Assembly (NCBI GenBank): GCA_023423535.1
Contig: JAFAFL010000090.1
Location: 1-64,000, forward strand
DNA: 64,000 nucleotides
Reading direction: 5' to 3'
Source of the DNA: Pseudomonadota bacterium
GTDB lineage: Bacteria > Myxococcota > Myxococcia > Myxococcales > Myxococcaceae
In this document: one piece after another, positions 7,035 through 16,207 of the stretch
Position numbering within the stretch: position 1 is the first letter of the stretch
Layout: every line of letters begins with the position of its first letter
Translations under genes and position numbers: made by a program
The notes under the pieces: model-generated
The model's database searches: none
What the model saw: the letters and a program-made list of their open reading frames with translations, nothing else
Told to the model about the DNA's origin: nothing

Positions 7035-10000
7035 TCAGATCCCCTGGTTGAGGTCGTAGATCTCGTCTTCGATCTCGCGACGGTCCGGGGCGTCCGGCTT
7101 CTTCTTCAGGTAGTTCGTGAAGGCGGTGACCGCCTCCCCGCGCTGGCGCTTCTCCTTGTGGAGGTAGCCCAGGTAGTACCAGGGCATCGGGTTCTCCGGC
7201 TCCGCCACCGTGGCGCGCCGGTACCACTCCACCGCCTGCGCCGACTGACCCTTCTCGCTCAGCGCGCGCGCGACCTTGTAGTTCAGCGTGATGAGCTTCG
7301 GGTCCGACCGCAGCGCCTGCTGGTAGCGCCGGATCGCCAGCTCCCAATCGGTGGACTGGAAGTAGGCATCACCCATCGCCCCGAGCACCCGCGCCCGCGT
7401 CGGATCCACCCGCAGCGCGTTCTCGAAGTGGCCAATCGCCTCCTTGAACTCACCGCGGTCGAGGTGCGCGTGACCGAGCGCCTCCATCGCGTCGGCGAAC
7501 TTCGGGTCCAGCGCGATCGCCTGCCGCCACTCCGCCGCCGCCTCCTGCGGCTTCTTCGCGTCGCGCAGGATGATGCCCATCTCGTAGTGGTAGGCCGCGG
7601 TCTTCTGCGACTCCAGCGCCGCGCGCATGCTCTCGATGGCCTGGGTGTGCTCCATCCGCCGGCTCTTCACCCGCGCCCGGTAGAAGTTCGCCTCCGCGTT
7701 GCGCGGCTCCTGGCTCAGCGCGGTGAGCAGCGCCTGCTCCGCGCCCGCGAGGTCGTTCATGTCCAGCTTCACCGCGCCCATGGTCACGTTCACGCGCGCG
7801 TTCTGCGGCTCGATCTTCCGGGCCTCCTCCAGCGCCGCGACCGCCTGCTCCAGCTCACCCTTCTTCCAGTGGATCTGCCCGCGCTGGTGGTGACCGCCGG
7901 GCAGCGTCGCGTCGAGCTCCAGCGCGCGCTCCACGAGCTTCGTCGCCTCGGCGAGGTCACCGCTGATCAGCGCCGTGCGCGATAGCCCCAGCCACGCGTC
8001 GGGGAGCAGCGGGTCGATCTTCGCCGCCTTGTCGAACGCCGCGCGCGCCTCCCCCGTTGCGCCTTCGGCGAGCAGCACCTCGCCCATGCCCGCGTTCACC
8101 AGCGCCGCGTCGGGCGCCTTCGTCATCGCGTCCTCCATCTGCTTGCGCGCCTCGGCCACGCGCTTGAGGCGCAGGTAGAGCCGGCCGAGGTGGAGGTTCG
8201 CCTCGTGCAGCGTGGGATCCTGCTCGAGCGCGCGCTTGTAGTTCTCTTCGGCCTTCAGCGGGTTGTCGAGCGCGTCGTTCACCCGCGCATCGAGGTAGGT
8301 GATCCGCGGCGTGTCGGGGAACTGCGCGGTCGCGCCACCGAGCACGTTGAGCGCGTCCTGCATCTTCCCCGTTCCCACCAGCACGGTGAGGTAGCCGTCC
8401 ACGTAGTCGAGGTTCGACGGCTCGCGCCCGCTGGCCTCCTTGAACAGCGGGACCGCCTTCGCGTACTCGCGCCGGGACAGGTAGAGCCGCCCGAGCTGCG
8501 CCTTCGCGAACACGCTCTCGCCGTCGAGCTCCAGCGCCTTCTCGAACTGCGCGATCGCCTCGGGCACGAGGAACTTCATCGCCAGGCCCGTGCCGTTGAG
8601 CGCATGCGCCCGCGCGAGCTCCGCCGGACCGAGCAGCGCCCGCGCGCCCTCCGCCAGCGCCTTCTCCAGCGCCGCGAGGCCCGCGTCCGCGTCCTTCTGC
8701 ACGAGCAGCTCGATGCCCGCGAGCTCCACCGCCGAGATGACGTGCTCCGGCGCCGACGAGAGCGCGCGGCCAAAGAGCTCCTCCGCCTTCTTCGCCTTCG
8801 CAATGGCCTCTTCGCGCTTGCCGGCGTTGGAGAGCTTCTCCGCCTCGCGCCGGGTGAGCACGCCGAGCGCATGCAGCGCCTTCGCGCTCGTCGCATCGCG
8901 CTCCAGCACCCCGTCGAGCGCCTGCACCGCGAACTCCGGCTGGCCCACGGCGATCCAGGCCTCGGCGAGCAAAAGCTTCATCTCCAGATCCGCCGGGTGC
9001 CGCTGCGCGCCGTCCTGCAGGAGCAGCCGCGCCTCGTCCTTGCGACCGTGCGAGAGCGCGTCACCGGCGAGCGCCTTCACCACCTCCGGGTGCTTCTCGC
9101 CGAGGAGCCGGATGTCCGGCAGCACCGCCTGCGCCTGACGAACCTCATGGGGCGCCGCCGCGCCGTAGCGCCGCTGCAGGTAGAAGATCGACTGCGCCCA
9201 CACCGCGCGGACCTCGGGGAACTCCTTCGAGCGGAGCACCGTCGCGGTCAGGTCGCGCGCCTCGGTGTAGCTCTTGAAGGTGTCCGCCAGCAGCGCCGCG
9301 CGCGCCGCCTCGAGCTGCGTGAACGCGGGCGTACCGGCCTCCACCTTCGAGGGGAGAAGGACCTTGAGCCCGAAGGCGCCGTACCGCGTCATCGCCAGCG
9401 AGCCGCCCGCTGCGCCGACGAGCGCGAGCACGCCCAACGCGATGAACAGCGGCAGCCGCTTCTTGAAGCGCTGGTCCTCCGCGCGCCGATCCACGACCGC
9501 CACCGCGGCCATGCGGCCCTCGTAGAGGTTCTTCAGGCGCTCCATCTTGTCCACGCCCGTCGGCTCCGGCGCAGGTGCCGGGCTGATGGTGGGACCGGCC
9601 TGCTCCATGAGGCTCTTCAAGGCCGGCACGAACGCCTGCACCGAGCCGATCGCCGACCAGCTCTCGTTGTCGAGCGACACGTCCTCGTTGCCGAGGAGCT
9701 GCCCGTCCTCGAGCATCTTGACGATCACGCCCTCTTCGAAAGGCCCGAAGACCTTCCCGCTGCGGCGACGCACGTGGTAGCGGATCTTCACCGCCGGACG
9801 CATGCCGGTGCCGGCCGTGTCGTCGATGAAGGAGAGCATCTCCAGCCCATCGACCGCGCCCATCGGCTTCGGCGGCGGCAGCGGGGCAGAGAGATCGACC
9901 TCCAGCTCATCGGCCGCGCGCGCGGGCTTCCGAGTGGGGTCGAACTCGAGGTCGTCGAACGGGGACGCGAAGCCTGGGGCCGCCGCGGGCGCAGGCGCGG

Positions 10001-12032
10001 GGTCACCGAAGTCCACGTCGCCGAAGCTGGCGGAGTAGTCGATCGGCGCGGGGGGCGGCGCGGCCGGTGCGATCGCAGGCGCCGGCTGCGAGCCCGCCAC
10101 CGACGGCAGGTTGGCGAAGTCGAAGTTGAAGTCGTCGGCCCCGGCAGACGGCGGTGGAGGCGGCGCGAGCGCACCACGCGAAGCGGCGGGCGAGGGCAGG
10201 TCCTCGCCGAAGTCGAGGCTGAAGTCCGTCGCCGGTGCGGCCGGAGGGGGCGGCGCGATCGCGGCCCTGCTCGATGCCGACGATGAAGCCGGCGAGGGCA
10301 GGTCGCCAAAGTCCGCGAAGTCGAACGCGTCGTCCGACACGGCCGGGGGCGCGGGCGGCGGCGGCGGGGGAGAGATGACCGCCACCGGGACCGAAGCCTT
10401 CAGGGCCGGCGCAGGTGCCGCCTTCGACGCGGGCAGGTCGTCGAAGTCCGCGAAGTTCAGCTCATCCGGCGCGGAGTGAGCGACCTGAGCGACCTGAGCG
10501 ACCTGAGCGACCGGCGCGGCGGGTGCCGGCATCCCGGCAGGCGAGGGCAGATCGTCGAACGCGGAGAAGTCGAAACCGTCCGAAGGCGGCGCTGCGGCGG
10601 GCGCTGGCGCCGCGTCGAAGTCCGCGAAGTTGAAGTCGTCGTCCGCGGCCATGGGCGCGGCTTCCGGAGCGGCCTCCGCGTCGTACCCGGGCAGCGGGAT
10701 CGCATCGGCTGACGGGCTCGCCGCGGGCGCATCGAACTGACCGAAGCTGTCGAAGTCGTACGGCGCGGGCTCGGGGGCCACCGCCGTCGCGGACGACGGC
10801 ATCGGGATCGCGGCGGAGGGGTCCGGCGGACCGAAGTCACCAAAGGCCTCGCGCGGGACCTGGATGTTCGTCACCCGCGTGGCGTCCTCGTCCCACGAGC
10901 CGCCGTCGCCGAACGGCTCACCGAACGAGGAGTCGGGCACGTTCGAGGAGGAGAACGGGTCCGAGATCCCCGGCAGCGGGACGGCGGCCGGCGCGGCGGG
11001 CTCCCACGACGGCAGCGGAACCGGCGCCGCGGCGAAGTCGAAATCCGAAGCGAAGGACTCGTGCGCGGCGGGAGCGGAGGGCTCCGACGTCTCCGAGGGC
11101 TCGCCCCACGCGGGCAGCGGAATCGCCTCGGAGGCGGCGGCCTGCGGCTGCTGAGGCTCCGGCGGCGCGTCGAACGAGGAGAAGTCGAACGCGTCGGCGG
11201 CAACCGGCGCACCGGGCAACGGGATCGCCTCGGCGGCGGTGGCCTGCGGTTGCTGAGGCTCCGACGGCGCGTCGAACGAAGAGAAGTCGAACGCGTCCGC
11301 GGCAACCGGCGCGCCGGGCAGCGGGACCGCCTCGCTCTGCGACCAGACCTCCGGCTCGGGCGAGGGCTCCGGAGCGGCCTCGGGGGCGGGCGGAGGCGCG
11401 TCGTCGAACGAGGAGAAGTCGAAGTCCGAAGCAATGGACTCGGGCTGCGGGCTCGCCGGAAGCGGGATGGCGTCCGCCGCGGGGACCGGAGCGGGAACGG
11501 GAACGGGCGCCTCCTCATTCGCAGGCGGCGGCGGGAAGGACGAGAAGTCGAAGGGCTCGGCGGCACCCGGCAGCGGAATCGCATCGGAGGCGATGGGCGC
11601 CACGCGGGTGGACTCGTCCTCCCAGGCCGCGCTCATCCGCGTGGGCTCTTCGGTGGAAGCGGAGGGCCCGGACGGCTCACCCACGCCAGGAAGAGGAATG
11701 GCCTGCGGCGTGGGCGCGGTGATGCCCGGCAGCGGAATCGCGGAGGGCGCGGCGACGGGCGCCGGCGCGGAGAGGCCCGGAAGCGGAATGGCGGCGCTCG
11801 ACGGCGCGCTCGCTCCAGGCAGCGGAACCGCGCTGGCCTTCGACTGCTGCGACGCGTCCCCGGGCTCCGGCTTCTGCGTCCCGTCAGAAGACGCGGAAGG
11901 CGTGGCCGCGCTGCCCGGCTTGATCGGGAAGAGCGTCTGGCACTTCGAGCACTTCAGCTTGGCGCCGCCAGGCGGGATCCGCTTGTCGTCGATGTTGTAG
12001 GTCGTCTGGCACGACGGACACGAGACTCGCAT
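7035..12032 (-). CDS. Giant zinc-ribbon / GYF / TM / TPR protein
   Basis: The 1665-residue protein has, in order: an MJ0042-type zinc ribbon (Cys5, Cys8, Cys28, Cys31); a ~700-residue Pro/Ala/Asp-rich linker with about nine PLPG motifs and many acidic-aromatic FDFSSFD-like units; a GYF_2-type domain (about 745-805); one membrane helix (about 857-880); and a TPR solenoid (about 930-1665) that would lie in the periplasm. The ribbon-linker-GYF-helix order recalls the cytoplasmic part of Myxococcus GltJ, a trans-envelope gliding protein, but the long TPR half differs and I do not claim orthology. Likely a membrane scaffold bridging cytoplasm and envelope. The 184-bp upstream gap is shared with a divergent glycosyltransferase. 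Confidence 0.9.
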   Translation of the reverse strand: MRVSCPSCQTTYNIDDKRIPPGGAKLKCSKCQTLFPIKPGSAATPSASSDGTQKPEPGDASQQSKASAVPLPGASAPSSAAIPLPGLSAPAPVAAPSAIPLPGITAPTPQAIPLPGVGEPSGPSASTEEPTRMSAAWEDESTRVAPIASDAIPLPGAAEPFDFSSFPPPPANEEAPVPVPAPVPAADAIPLPASPQPESIASDFDFSSFDDAPPPAPEAAPEPSPEPEVWSQSEAVPLPGAPVAADAFDFSSFDAPSEPQQPQATAAEAIPLPGAPVAADAFDFSSFDAPPEPQQPQAAASEAIPLPAWGEPSETSEPSAPAAHESFASDFDFAAAPVPLPSWEPAAPAAVPLPGISDPFSSSNVPDSSFGEPFGDGGSWDEDATRVTNIQVPREAFGDFGPPDPSAAIPMPSSATAVAPEPAPYDFDSFGQFDAPAASPSADAIPLPGYDAEAAPEAAPMAADDDFNFADFDAAPAPAAAPPSDGFDFSAFDDLPSPAGMPAPAAPVAQVAQVAQVAHSAPDELNFADFDDLPASKAAPAPALKASVPVAVISPPPPPPAPPAVSDDAFDFADFGDLPSPASSSASSRAAIAPPPPAAPATDFSLDFGEDLPSPAASRGALAPPPPPSAGADDFNFDFANLPSVAGSQPAPAIAPAAPPPAPIDYSASFGDVDFGDPAPAPAAAPGFASPFDDLEFDPTRKPARAADELEVDLSAPLPPPKPMGAVDGLEMLSFIDDTAGTGMRPAVKIRYHVRRRSGKVFGPFEEGVIVKMLEDGQLLGNEDVSLDNESWSAIGSVQAFVPALKSLMEQAGPTISPAPAPEPTGVDKMERLKNLYEGRMAAVAVVDRRAEDQRFKKRLPLFIALGVLALVGAAGGSLAMTRYGAFGLKVLLPSKVEAGTPAFTQLEAARAALLADTFKSYTEARDLTATVLRSKEFPEVRAVWAQSIFYLQRRYGAAAPHEVRQAQAVLPDIRLLGEKHPEVVKALAGDALSHGRKDEARLLLQDGAQRHPADLEMKLLLAEAWIAVGQPEFAVQALDGVLERDATSAKALHALGVLTRREAEKLSNAGKREEAIAKAKKAEELFGRALSSAPEHVISAVELAGIELLVQKDADAGLAALEKALAEGARALLGPAELARAHALNGTGLAMKFLVPEAIAQFEKALELDGESVFAKAQLGRLYLSRREYAKAVPLFKEASGREPSNLDYVDGYLTVLVGTGKMQDALNVLGGATAQFPDTPRITYLDARVNDALDNPLKAEENYKRALEQDPTLHEANLHLGRLYLRLKRVAEARKQMEDAMTKAPDAALVNAGMGEVLLAEGATGEARAAFDKAAKIDPLLPDAWLGLSRTALISGDLAEATKLVERALELDATLPGGHHQRGQIHWKKGELEQAVAALEEARKIEPQNARVNVTMGAVKLDMNDLAGAEQALLTALSQEPRNAEANFYRARVKSRRMEHTQAIESMRAALESQKTAAYHYEMGIILRDAKKPQEAAAEWRQAIALDPKFADAMEALGHAHLDRGEFKEAIGHFENALRVDPTRARVLGAMGDAYFQSTDWELAIRRYQQALRSDPKLITLNYKVARALSEKGQSAQAVEWYRRATVAEPENPMPWYYLGYLHKEKRQRGEAVTAFTNYLKKKPDAPDRREIEDEIYDLNQGI
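10477..10512. repeat. 9-bp tandem repeat, four perfect copies
   Basis: TGAGCGACC is repeated four times without change inside the linker of the giant zinc-ribbon protein, encoding Gln-Val-Ala repeats on the minus strand. Because the unit is three codons, slippage would change linker length without breaking the frame. Confidence 0.95.
11118..11321. repeat. Two tandem 102-bp copies encoding a 34-residue linker unit
   Basis: Two adjacent 102-bp units differ at only a few bases. On the minus strand each encodes one PLPG-containing, acidic-aromatic unit (AIPLPGAPVAADAFDFSSF plus a Pro/Gln-rich spacer). The similarity is higher than between the other linker units, indicating a recent in-frame duplication. 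Confidence 0.85.
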
Positions 12033-12216
12033 CTGTCTCTCTCGAAGGTGAGGGCGGGTGGGAAGATGCCCTAGGGAAACGGGAGGTTAGCAGGTTCGCC
12101 GTCGCCGACGAGTGCGACGCGGGTGCTCGTCTCCCTGCTCTGCGGGCGCGCAAAATGATTCGACCTTCCCGCAGCGCGCGTGGTAGTCGGAACGCCTACC
12201 TGGCCGGACTCGCTCC

Positions 12217-12945
12217 ATGGCGCCCATGAGCGCGCGCACTCCGAAAATCACCGTCGTCATCCCGGTGTACAACGAGGCCTCGATCGTCGCCTCTGCCGCG
12301 CAGGAGCTCTGCGAGGGGCTCGACGCGCGCGGTCTCGACTACGAGATCATCTTCGCGGAGAACGGCTCGAAGGACTCCACGCCGGAGATCCTCCAGGCGA
12401 TGACCGAGAAGAACCCGCGGCTTCACTGGTTCCACAGCGACCAGCCGAACTACGGCGTGGCGTTGAAGCGGGGCATCCAGCAGGCCCGCGGCGAGTACGT
12501 CTTCTGCGACGAGATCGACCTCTGCGACCTCGCCTTCTACGACGCGGCGCTCCCGCTGCTCGAGCACGGCGGCGCGGACATGGTCGTCGGCTCCAAGGCG
12601 GCGAGGGGCGCGAGCGACCAGCGTCCCTTCGTCCGGCGCGCGGCCACGCGGGTGCACAACAAGCTCCTCCGCGTCGCGCTCGGATTCCGCGGCACGGACA
12701 CGCACGGGCTGAAGGCCTTCCGTCGCGAGCGCCTCGCACCGGTGATCGAGAAGTGCGTGGTGGACATGGACGTGTTCGCCAGCGAGTTCGTCATCCGCGC
12801 CTGGCGCGAGGGCCTCGAGGTGGTGGAGATCCCCATCCAACTCCAGGAGAAGCGGAAGCCCTCCATCCACCTCTTCCGCCGCGTCCCCAACGTGGTGAAG
12901 AACGTGGGCAAGCTCGTGTACGTGATCCGGATCCGCGGGGAGTAG
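12217..12945 (+). CDS. Family 2 glycosyltransferase (polyprenyl-phosphate sugar type)
   Basis: The 242-residue GT-A enzyme begins with the GT2 nucleotide-binding strand (ITVVIPVYNEA, residues 10-21), then FAENGSKDST and a CDEIDLCD segment at the usual DXD position. It has no C-terminal membrane pair, so it is a soluble, DPM1-like form. It would use a nucleotide sugar to make a lipid-linked sugar or extend a glycan. The deacetylase gene begins 6 bp downstream on the same strand, pointing to a shared envelope or exopolysaccharide role. A later ATG at 12226 is an alternative start. Confidence 0.85.
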   Translation: MAPMSARTPKITVVIPVYNEASIVASAAQELCEGLDARGLDYEIIFAENGSKDSTPEILQAMTEKNPRLHWFHSDQPNYGVALKRGIQQARGEYVFCDEIDLCDLAFYDAALPLLEHGGADMVVGSKAARGASDQRPFVRRAATRVHNKLLRVALGFRGTDTHGLKAFRRERLAPVIEKCVVDMDVFASEFVIRAWREGLEVVEIPIQLQEKRKPSIHLFRRVPNVVKNVGKLVYVIRIRGE

Positions 12946-12951
12946 CGCGCC

Positions 12952-13890
12952 GTGGCTCCGCGCAAGGCGCCCGCGAGCATCAGCGTCGATCTCGACTCGC
13001 TGCACCACTACTGCCGCATCCACTCGCTGCCCGAGTCGCTGCTCGACGAACGCTCCCGCCGCCTCGTCCACGAGGTCGCCGTCCCGCGCTACCTCGAGCT
13101 CTTCCGCGAGCTCGGCGCGCCCGGAACCTTCTTCGTCATCGGTGAAGATGTCGCGCAGCCCGGCGCGGCCGAAGCGCTGGCCCAGTCGCACCGCGAGGGC
13201 GTGGAGCTCGGCAACCACTCCTTCTCGCACGACTACGCGCTCAGCCGCCGCACGCCGGACGAGATCGATCGCGAGCTCTCCCGTGGAGAGGACGCGATCT
13301 TCGATGCGGTGGGCGAACGTCCGGTCGGCTTCCGGGCCCCCGGCTACACGCTGACGCCCGCGCTGCACGAGGCCCTGCAGCGGCGCGGCTACCGCTACGA
13401 CTCGTCGGCCTTTTCGGCGGTGCCCTACTGGACCGCGAAGGCGCTGGTGATGGGCGCGCTGGCGGTGACGGGAAAGCCCTCGCGCGCGGTGCTCGACTCG
13501 CCGCGCGTGCTCCTCGCGCCCACGCGTCCCTACTTTCCCTCGCGCACGCAGCCCTACGCGCGCGGCGATGCGGACGTGCTGCAGCTGCCCATCACCTGCG
13601 CGCCGGTCACGCGGTTCCCCTTCATCGGCACCTTCGCGGTCACCTTGCCGCGGCCGGCGGTTCGCGCGCTCTACGCCACCTTGCGCCGCGAGCCGCTCTT
13701 CAACTTCGAGCTCCACGCGGTGGACGTGCTCTCGGTGGAGGACGGCATTCCGCGCGCGCTCGCGCAGCGGCAGCGGGACCTCTTCGTCCCGGTCCGTCAG
13801 AAGCTCGAGCGCCTGCGCGAGGTCTTCTCCTGGCTCCGTGACGACTACGCGCTGATGCCGCTCCGGGACGCCGCCGAGCGCCTGCGCTGA
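12952..13890 (+). CDS. Polysaccharide deacetylase (NodB homology domain)
   Basis: The 312-residue protein starts with GTG 6 bp after the glycosyltransferase stop. NodB motifs are in order: catalytic/metal Asp in SVDLD (13-15), metal-binding histidines in GNHSFSH (89 and 93), and the RAPGY motif near residue 128. No signal peptide is visible, so it probably acts in the cytoplasm on a precursor rather than on exported polymer. Carbohydrate esterase family 4 members remove N-acetyl groups. The tight pairing with a GT2 suggests one glycan-modifying operon. Confidence 0.85.
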   Translation: MAPRKAPASISVDLDSLHHYCRIHSLPESLLDERSRRLVHEVAVPRYLELFRELGAPGTFFVIGEDVAQPGAAEALAQSHREGVELGNHSFSHDYALSRRTPDEIDRELSRGEDAIFDAVGERPVGFRAPGYTLTPALHEALQRRGYRYDSSAFSAVPYWTAKALVMGALAVTGKPSRAVLDSPRVLLAPTRPYFPSRTQPYARGDADVLQLPITCAPVTRFPFIGTFAVTLPRPAVRALYATLRREPLFNFELHAVDVLSVEDGIPRALAQRQRDLFVPVRQKLERLREVFSWLRDDYALMPLRDAAERLR

Positions 13891-13980
13891 AGCGCAAACC
13901 GCCTCTGTTTCGCCGCGCAGAGGTGCCTTTCCCTTTTCTGTCATCGAGCAGGGCTCCGCCCTTCCGGTACGTCTCGGGGC

Positions 13981-14409
13981 ATGACCACCGCTGCGCTGCC
14001 CAGGTCCTCTCCGTCGCGCTCGCTTCCTCGCCGCGTGCTGGCGCTGATCGACGATCACGCACTCCGCGAGACGCTGGTGCGCGGCCTCGGGCGGCACGGG
14101 ATGGAGGTCGTCGCGGTGTCGTCGCTCTCCGGCCTGAAGGCGCTGGAGACCCACACGGCGCCGGACGCGGGAGGCGTGCACGTGGTGCTGGTGGACGTGC
14201 CCCAGGGCGCGCCCACTCAGTCGCTCGCGCTGCTGGAGCGCCTGCGCGGCGAGGGCAACGCGATCCCGGCCGTGTGTCTCGTCTCACCGTCCGATTCCGC
14301 GGCGGTCTCGCGGCGCAACACGGACGGGCGGCTCGTGGCGATCGTCAAGCCCATCGATCTGGCCGAGCTCGCCTCCGACCTCCAGCGCCTGGCGAAGGGC
14401 GACGCGTGA
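13981..14409 (+). CDS. Stand-alone receiver-domain protein
   Basis: The 142-residue protein resembles a CheY-type receiver: an acidic pair in ALIDDH (about 23-25), a strand ending in VVLVDVP with a possible phospho-acceptor Asp near 72, and the conserved Lys-Pro in VKPIDLAEL near 122. No output domain follows. The spacing around the acceptor is slightly unusual and a gap-rich loop follows it, so it may be a divergent or pseudo-receiver. No partner kinase is in the window. It is convergent with the Rnk-like gene, 4 bp away. Confidence 0.65.
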   Translation: MTTAALPRSSPSRSLPRRVLALIDDHALRETLVRGLGRHGMEVVAVSSLSGLKALETHTAPDAGGVHVVLVDVPQGAPTQSLALLERLRGEGNAIPAVCLVSPSDSAAVSRRNTDGRLVAIVKPIDLAELASDLQRLAKGDA

Positions 14410-14413
14410 GCCC

Positions 14414-14866
14414 CTACGCGGCCTGCGGAGGAGGAGAGGGCGGACGCGGAGGATTCCTGCGCTCCGCCTCGGGCTGGAAGAGCACGTCGAGCACCTTCAC
14501 CCGCAGCCGGCGCCCTTCGGGCGTGGCGACCTCCGCCTCCTCATCCACGCGCAGCCCGAGCAGCGCCACGCCGGTGGAGGAGAGGACGGAGACCCGCGCG
14601 TCGTCCGCGAGCGCCTCGCCCGGCCACGCGAGCTCGACGATGCGCGCGCTGCCGCTGGCGAGGTTCTCGAAGTGGACCCGGCTGTTCATGGTGACGAGAT
14701 CCGGCGGCACCTCGTCGTCCGGCACCACGCTCGCGGCCGCGAGCCTCGACTCGAGCAGCGCCACCTTGTCCGTGCGCGCAGCCCAGGAGAACTGCGCGAG
14801 GATGCGCTGGAGGCGATCGGCGTTGGAGCGGGTGAGCATCGGACGGGAGCGCGCGGTCGTCATCAC
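14414..14866 (-). CDS. Rnk/GreA-C-like RNA polymerase-binding protein
   Basis: The 150-residue protein resembles Rnk, an anti-Gre factor that binds the RNA polymerase secondary channel. It shares the short N-terminal helical part and a C-terminal GreA/GreB-type domain: DLVTMNSRVHFEN near residue 56, a middle LVYP-type strand, and GVALLGLRVDEE near 98. There is no long Gre coiled coil, so transcript cleavage is unlikely. The tail is Pro-rich. It lies 62 bp downstream of the LysR gene on the same strand and may be co-transcribed. Confidence 0.8.
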   Translation of the reverse strand: MMTTARSRPMLTRSNADRLQRILAQFSWAARTDKVALLESRLAAASVVPDDEVPPDLVTMNSRVHFENLASGSARIVELAWPGEALADDARVSVLSSTGVALLGLRVDEEAEVATPEGRRLRVKVLDVLFQPEAERRNPPRPPSPPPQAA

Positions 14867-14928
14867 GCTCTCGGGATGCCCCTTATCCGGTCAAGGGACC
14901 ATGATCGAATTGGGAAGGCCCCTGCACC

Positions 14929-15840
14929 TCACCCGAACGCGACGGTCTGCGGCAGCGCCGGCGTTCCGCGCTCCTGCATCATCCACTCGATGATCGGGTG
15001 CGCGCGCGAGGCGGGGGTGCTGTGAAGGAAGAGGTTCGCATACACCCCGGGCAGCTCTCCGAGCAGGTGCAGCCGCTGCTCGGCCTGCAGCGCGGGCGCG
15101 AGCACCTGTGGCGCCAGAAGCTCACCCGCGCCGTGCGAGGCCAACTCCAGCAGCACGCCGCCGTCGTCGCTCTCCGCCGCGATCTCGAGCGTCATGCGCT
15201 CCGCCTCCGCCCACGCGTCGAACCTGCGCCGCAGCGGGCTCTCCACCGCCGGCAGCACCACCGTCCGCGTTTCGGCCTTCGTCGCCAGGGCGCAGCTCTG
15301 CTCCTCGCGCGGCTCGAGCCCGAAGAGCGCGTAGTCCACCCGCTGCACGAGCTCCGCGTGGGGTGCGCTGGCGTCCGAGGGCGGCTGTTCGTCGTCGGAG
15401 AGCACGCAGTCGAGCCCGCGCGCGGCGAGCATCTCGAAGAGCGTGTTCGAGGGCCCGGTCCGCAGCTCCACCCGCAGGCCACGTTCGCGCGCGGCGAGCA
15501 CCGGCCGCAGCAGCCGGCCCGCGAGCAGCTTTGGCGTCATCTGCGAGAGCCCGATGCGCAGCCTCGGCACCGAGCCCACGCGTCCCACCGCGTCGCGCAG
15601 CTCCGAGCCGAGCCGGAAGATCTGGTCCGCGTATTCGTAGGCCTTGCGGCCCGCGTCGGTCATCTCCAGCCCGCGGCCCGCGCGACGGAAGAGGGGCGTC
15701 TCCAGCTCCTCCTCGAGGAGCTTGATCTGCGTGCTGATCGCCGGCTGCGACACGAAGAGCTCGCGGCTCGCGGCGGCGATGCTGCCGGTGCGGGCGACGG
15801 TCCAGAAGTAGAGGAGGTGGTGGTAGTTCAGCCAGCGCAT
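14929..15840 (-). CDS. LysR-family regulator, NhaR-like
   Basis: The 303-residue protein opens with the NhaR-type helix-turn-helix (NYHHLLYFWTVARTGSIAAAS, then SQPAISTQIKLLEEELE), followed by the linker helix and a two-lobed LysR effector domain. I chose the ATG at 15840 because this is where the conserved HTH begins; the longer upstream frame is low-complexity. NhaR proteins respond to Na+ or pH and regulate antiporters or polysaccharide genes. No antiporter gene is nearby, so the regulon is unknown. Confidence 0.9.
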   Translation of the reverse strand: MRWLNYHHLLYFWTVARTGSIAAASRELFVSQPAISTQIKLLEEELETPLFRRAGRGLEMTDAGRKAYEYADQIFRLGSELRDAVGRVGSVPRLRIGLSQMTPKLLAGRLLRPVLAARERGLRVELRTGPSNTLFEMLAARGLDCVLSDDEQPPSDASAPHAELVQRVDYALFGLEPREEQSCALATKAETRTVVLPAVESPLRRRFDAWAEAERMTLEIAAESDDGGVLLELASHGAGELLAPQVLAPALQAEQRLHLLGELPGVYANLFLHSTPASRAHPIIEWMMQERGTPALPQTVAFG

Positions 15841-16207
15841 GGTTCCGGTCGTGTTGGTCGTGTCCGCGCGTCCCCGCTCCGGAGGAGAGGGTTCGAGGCG
15901 GCGGAGGGCGGTGAGGAGACAGGCGGCCGACGGGGACGGCGACGGACGCTGCTTCAGCAGAGGCAGACCGGACACTCCGCGTGACGGAGGGCGTCCGGTG
16001 CGTCAGGCATCGAAGGCGAACGACTCCCGGGCGATCATGCGCGCACACCATAACACGCATGAGAATATCTGCCGCCGGGTGGGGCCCGACCGGGCTGGAC
16101 ACGGTCGCCGAGCGGACGCGCGCGCCGGGCAGGCGGGCTCGACCGGGAAGGCCGGCCTCCACTTTCGGTCATGGTTCGCAAGGGAAAAGTGGCCGAAGAG
16201 CTGCGCC
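15841..16207. other. 367-bp intergenic stretch without a supported gene
   Basis: This lies between the divergent LysR gene and a small plus-strand gene. Open frames here have atypical composition and no family signal. It probably holds both promoters. A locally AT-richer patch lies near 16040-16070. I see no strong hairpin or RNA signature. Confidence 0.5.

Noticed and set aside
4937..7051. Long open frame on the plus strand antisense to serS and the kinase gene
   Set aside because: High GC gives long antisense frames; the minus strand has clear SerRS and kinase motifs, while the plus translation is Arg/Leu/His-rich shadow.
8190..10286. Long plus-strand frame opposite the giant TPR gene
   Set aside because: Its composition is Arg/Leu-rich antisense of TPR and linker codons, with no motif of its own.
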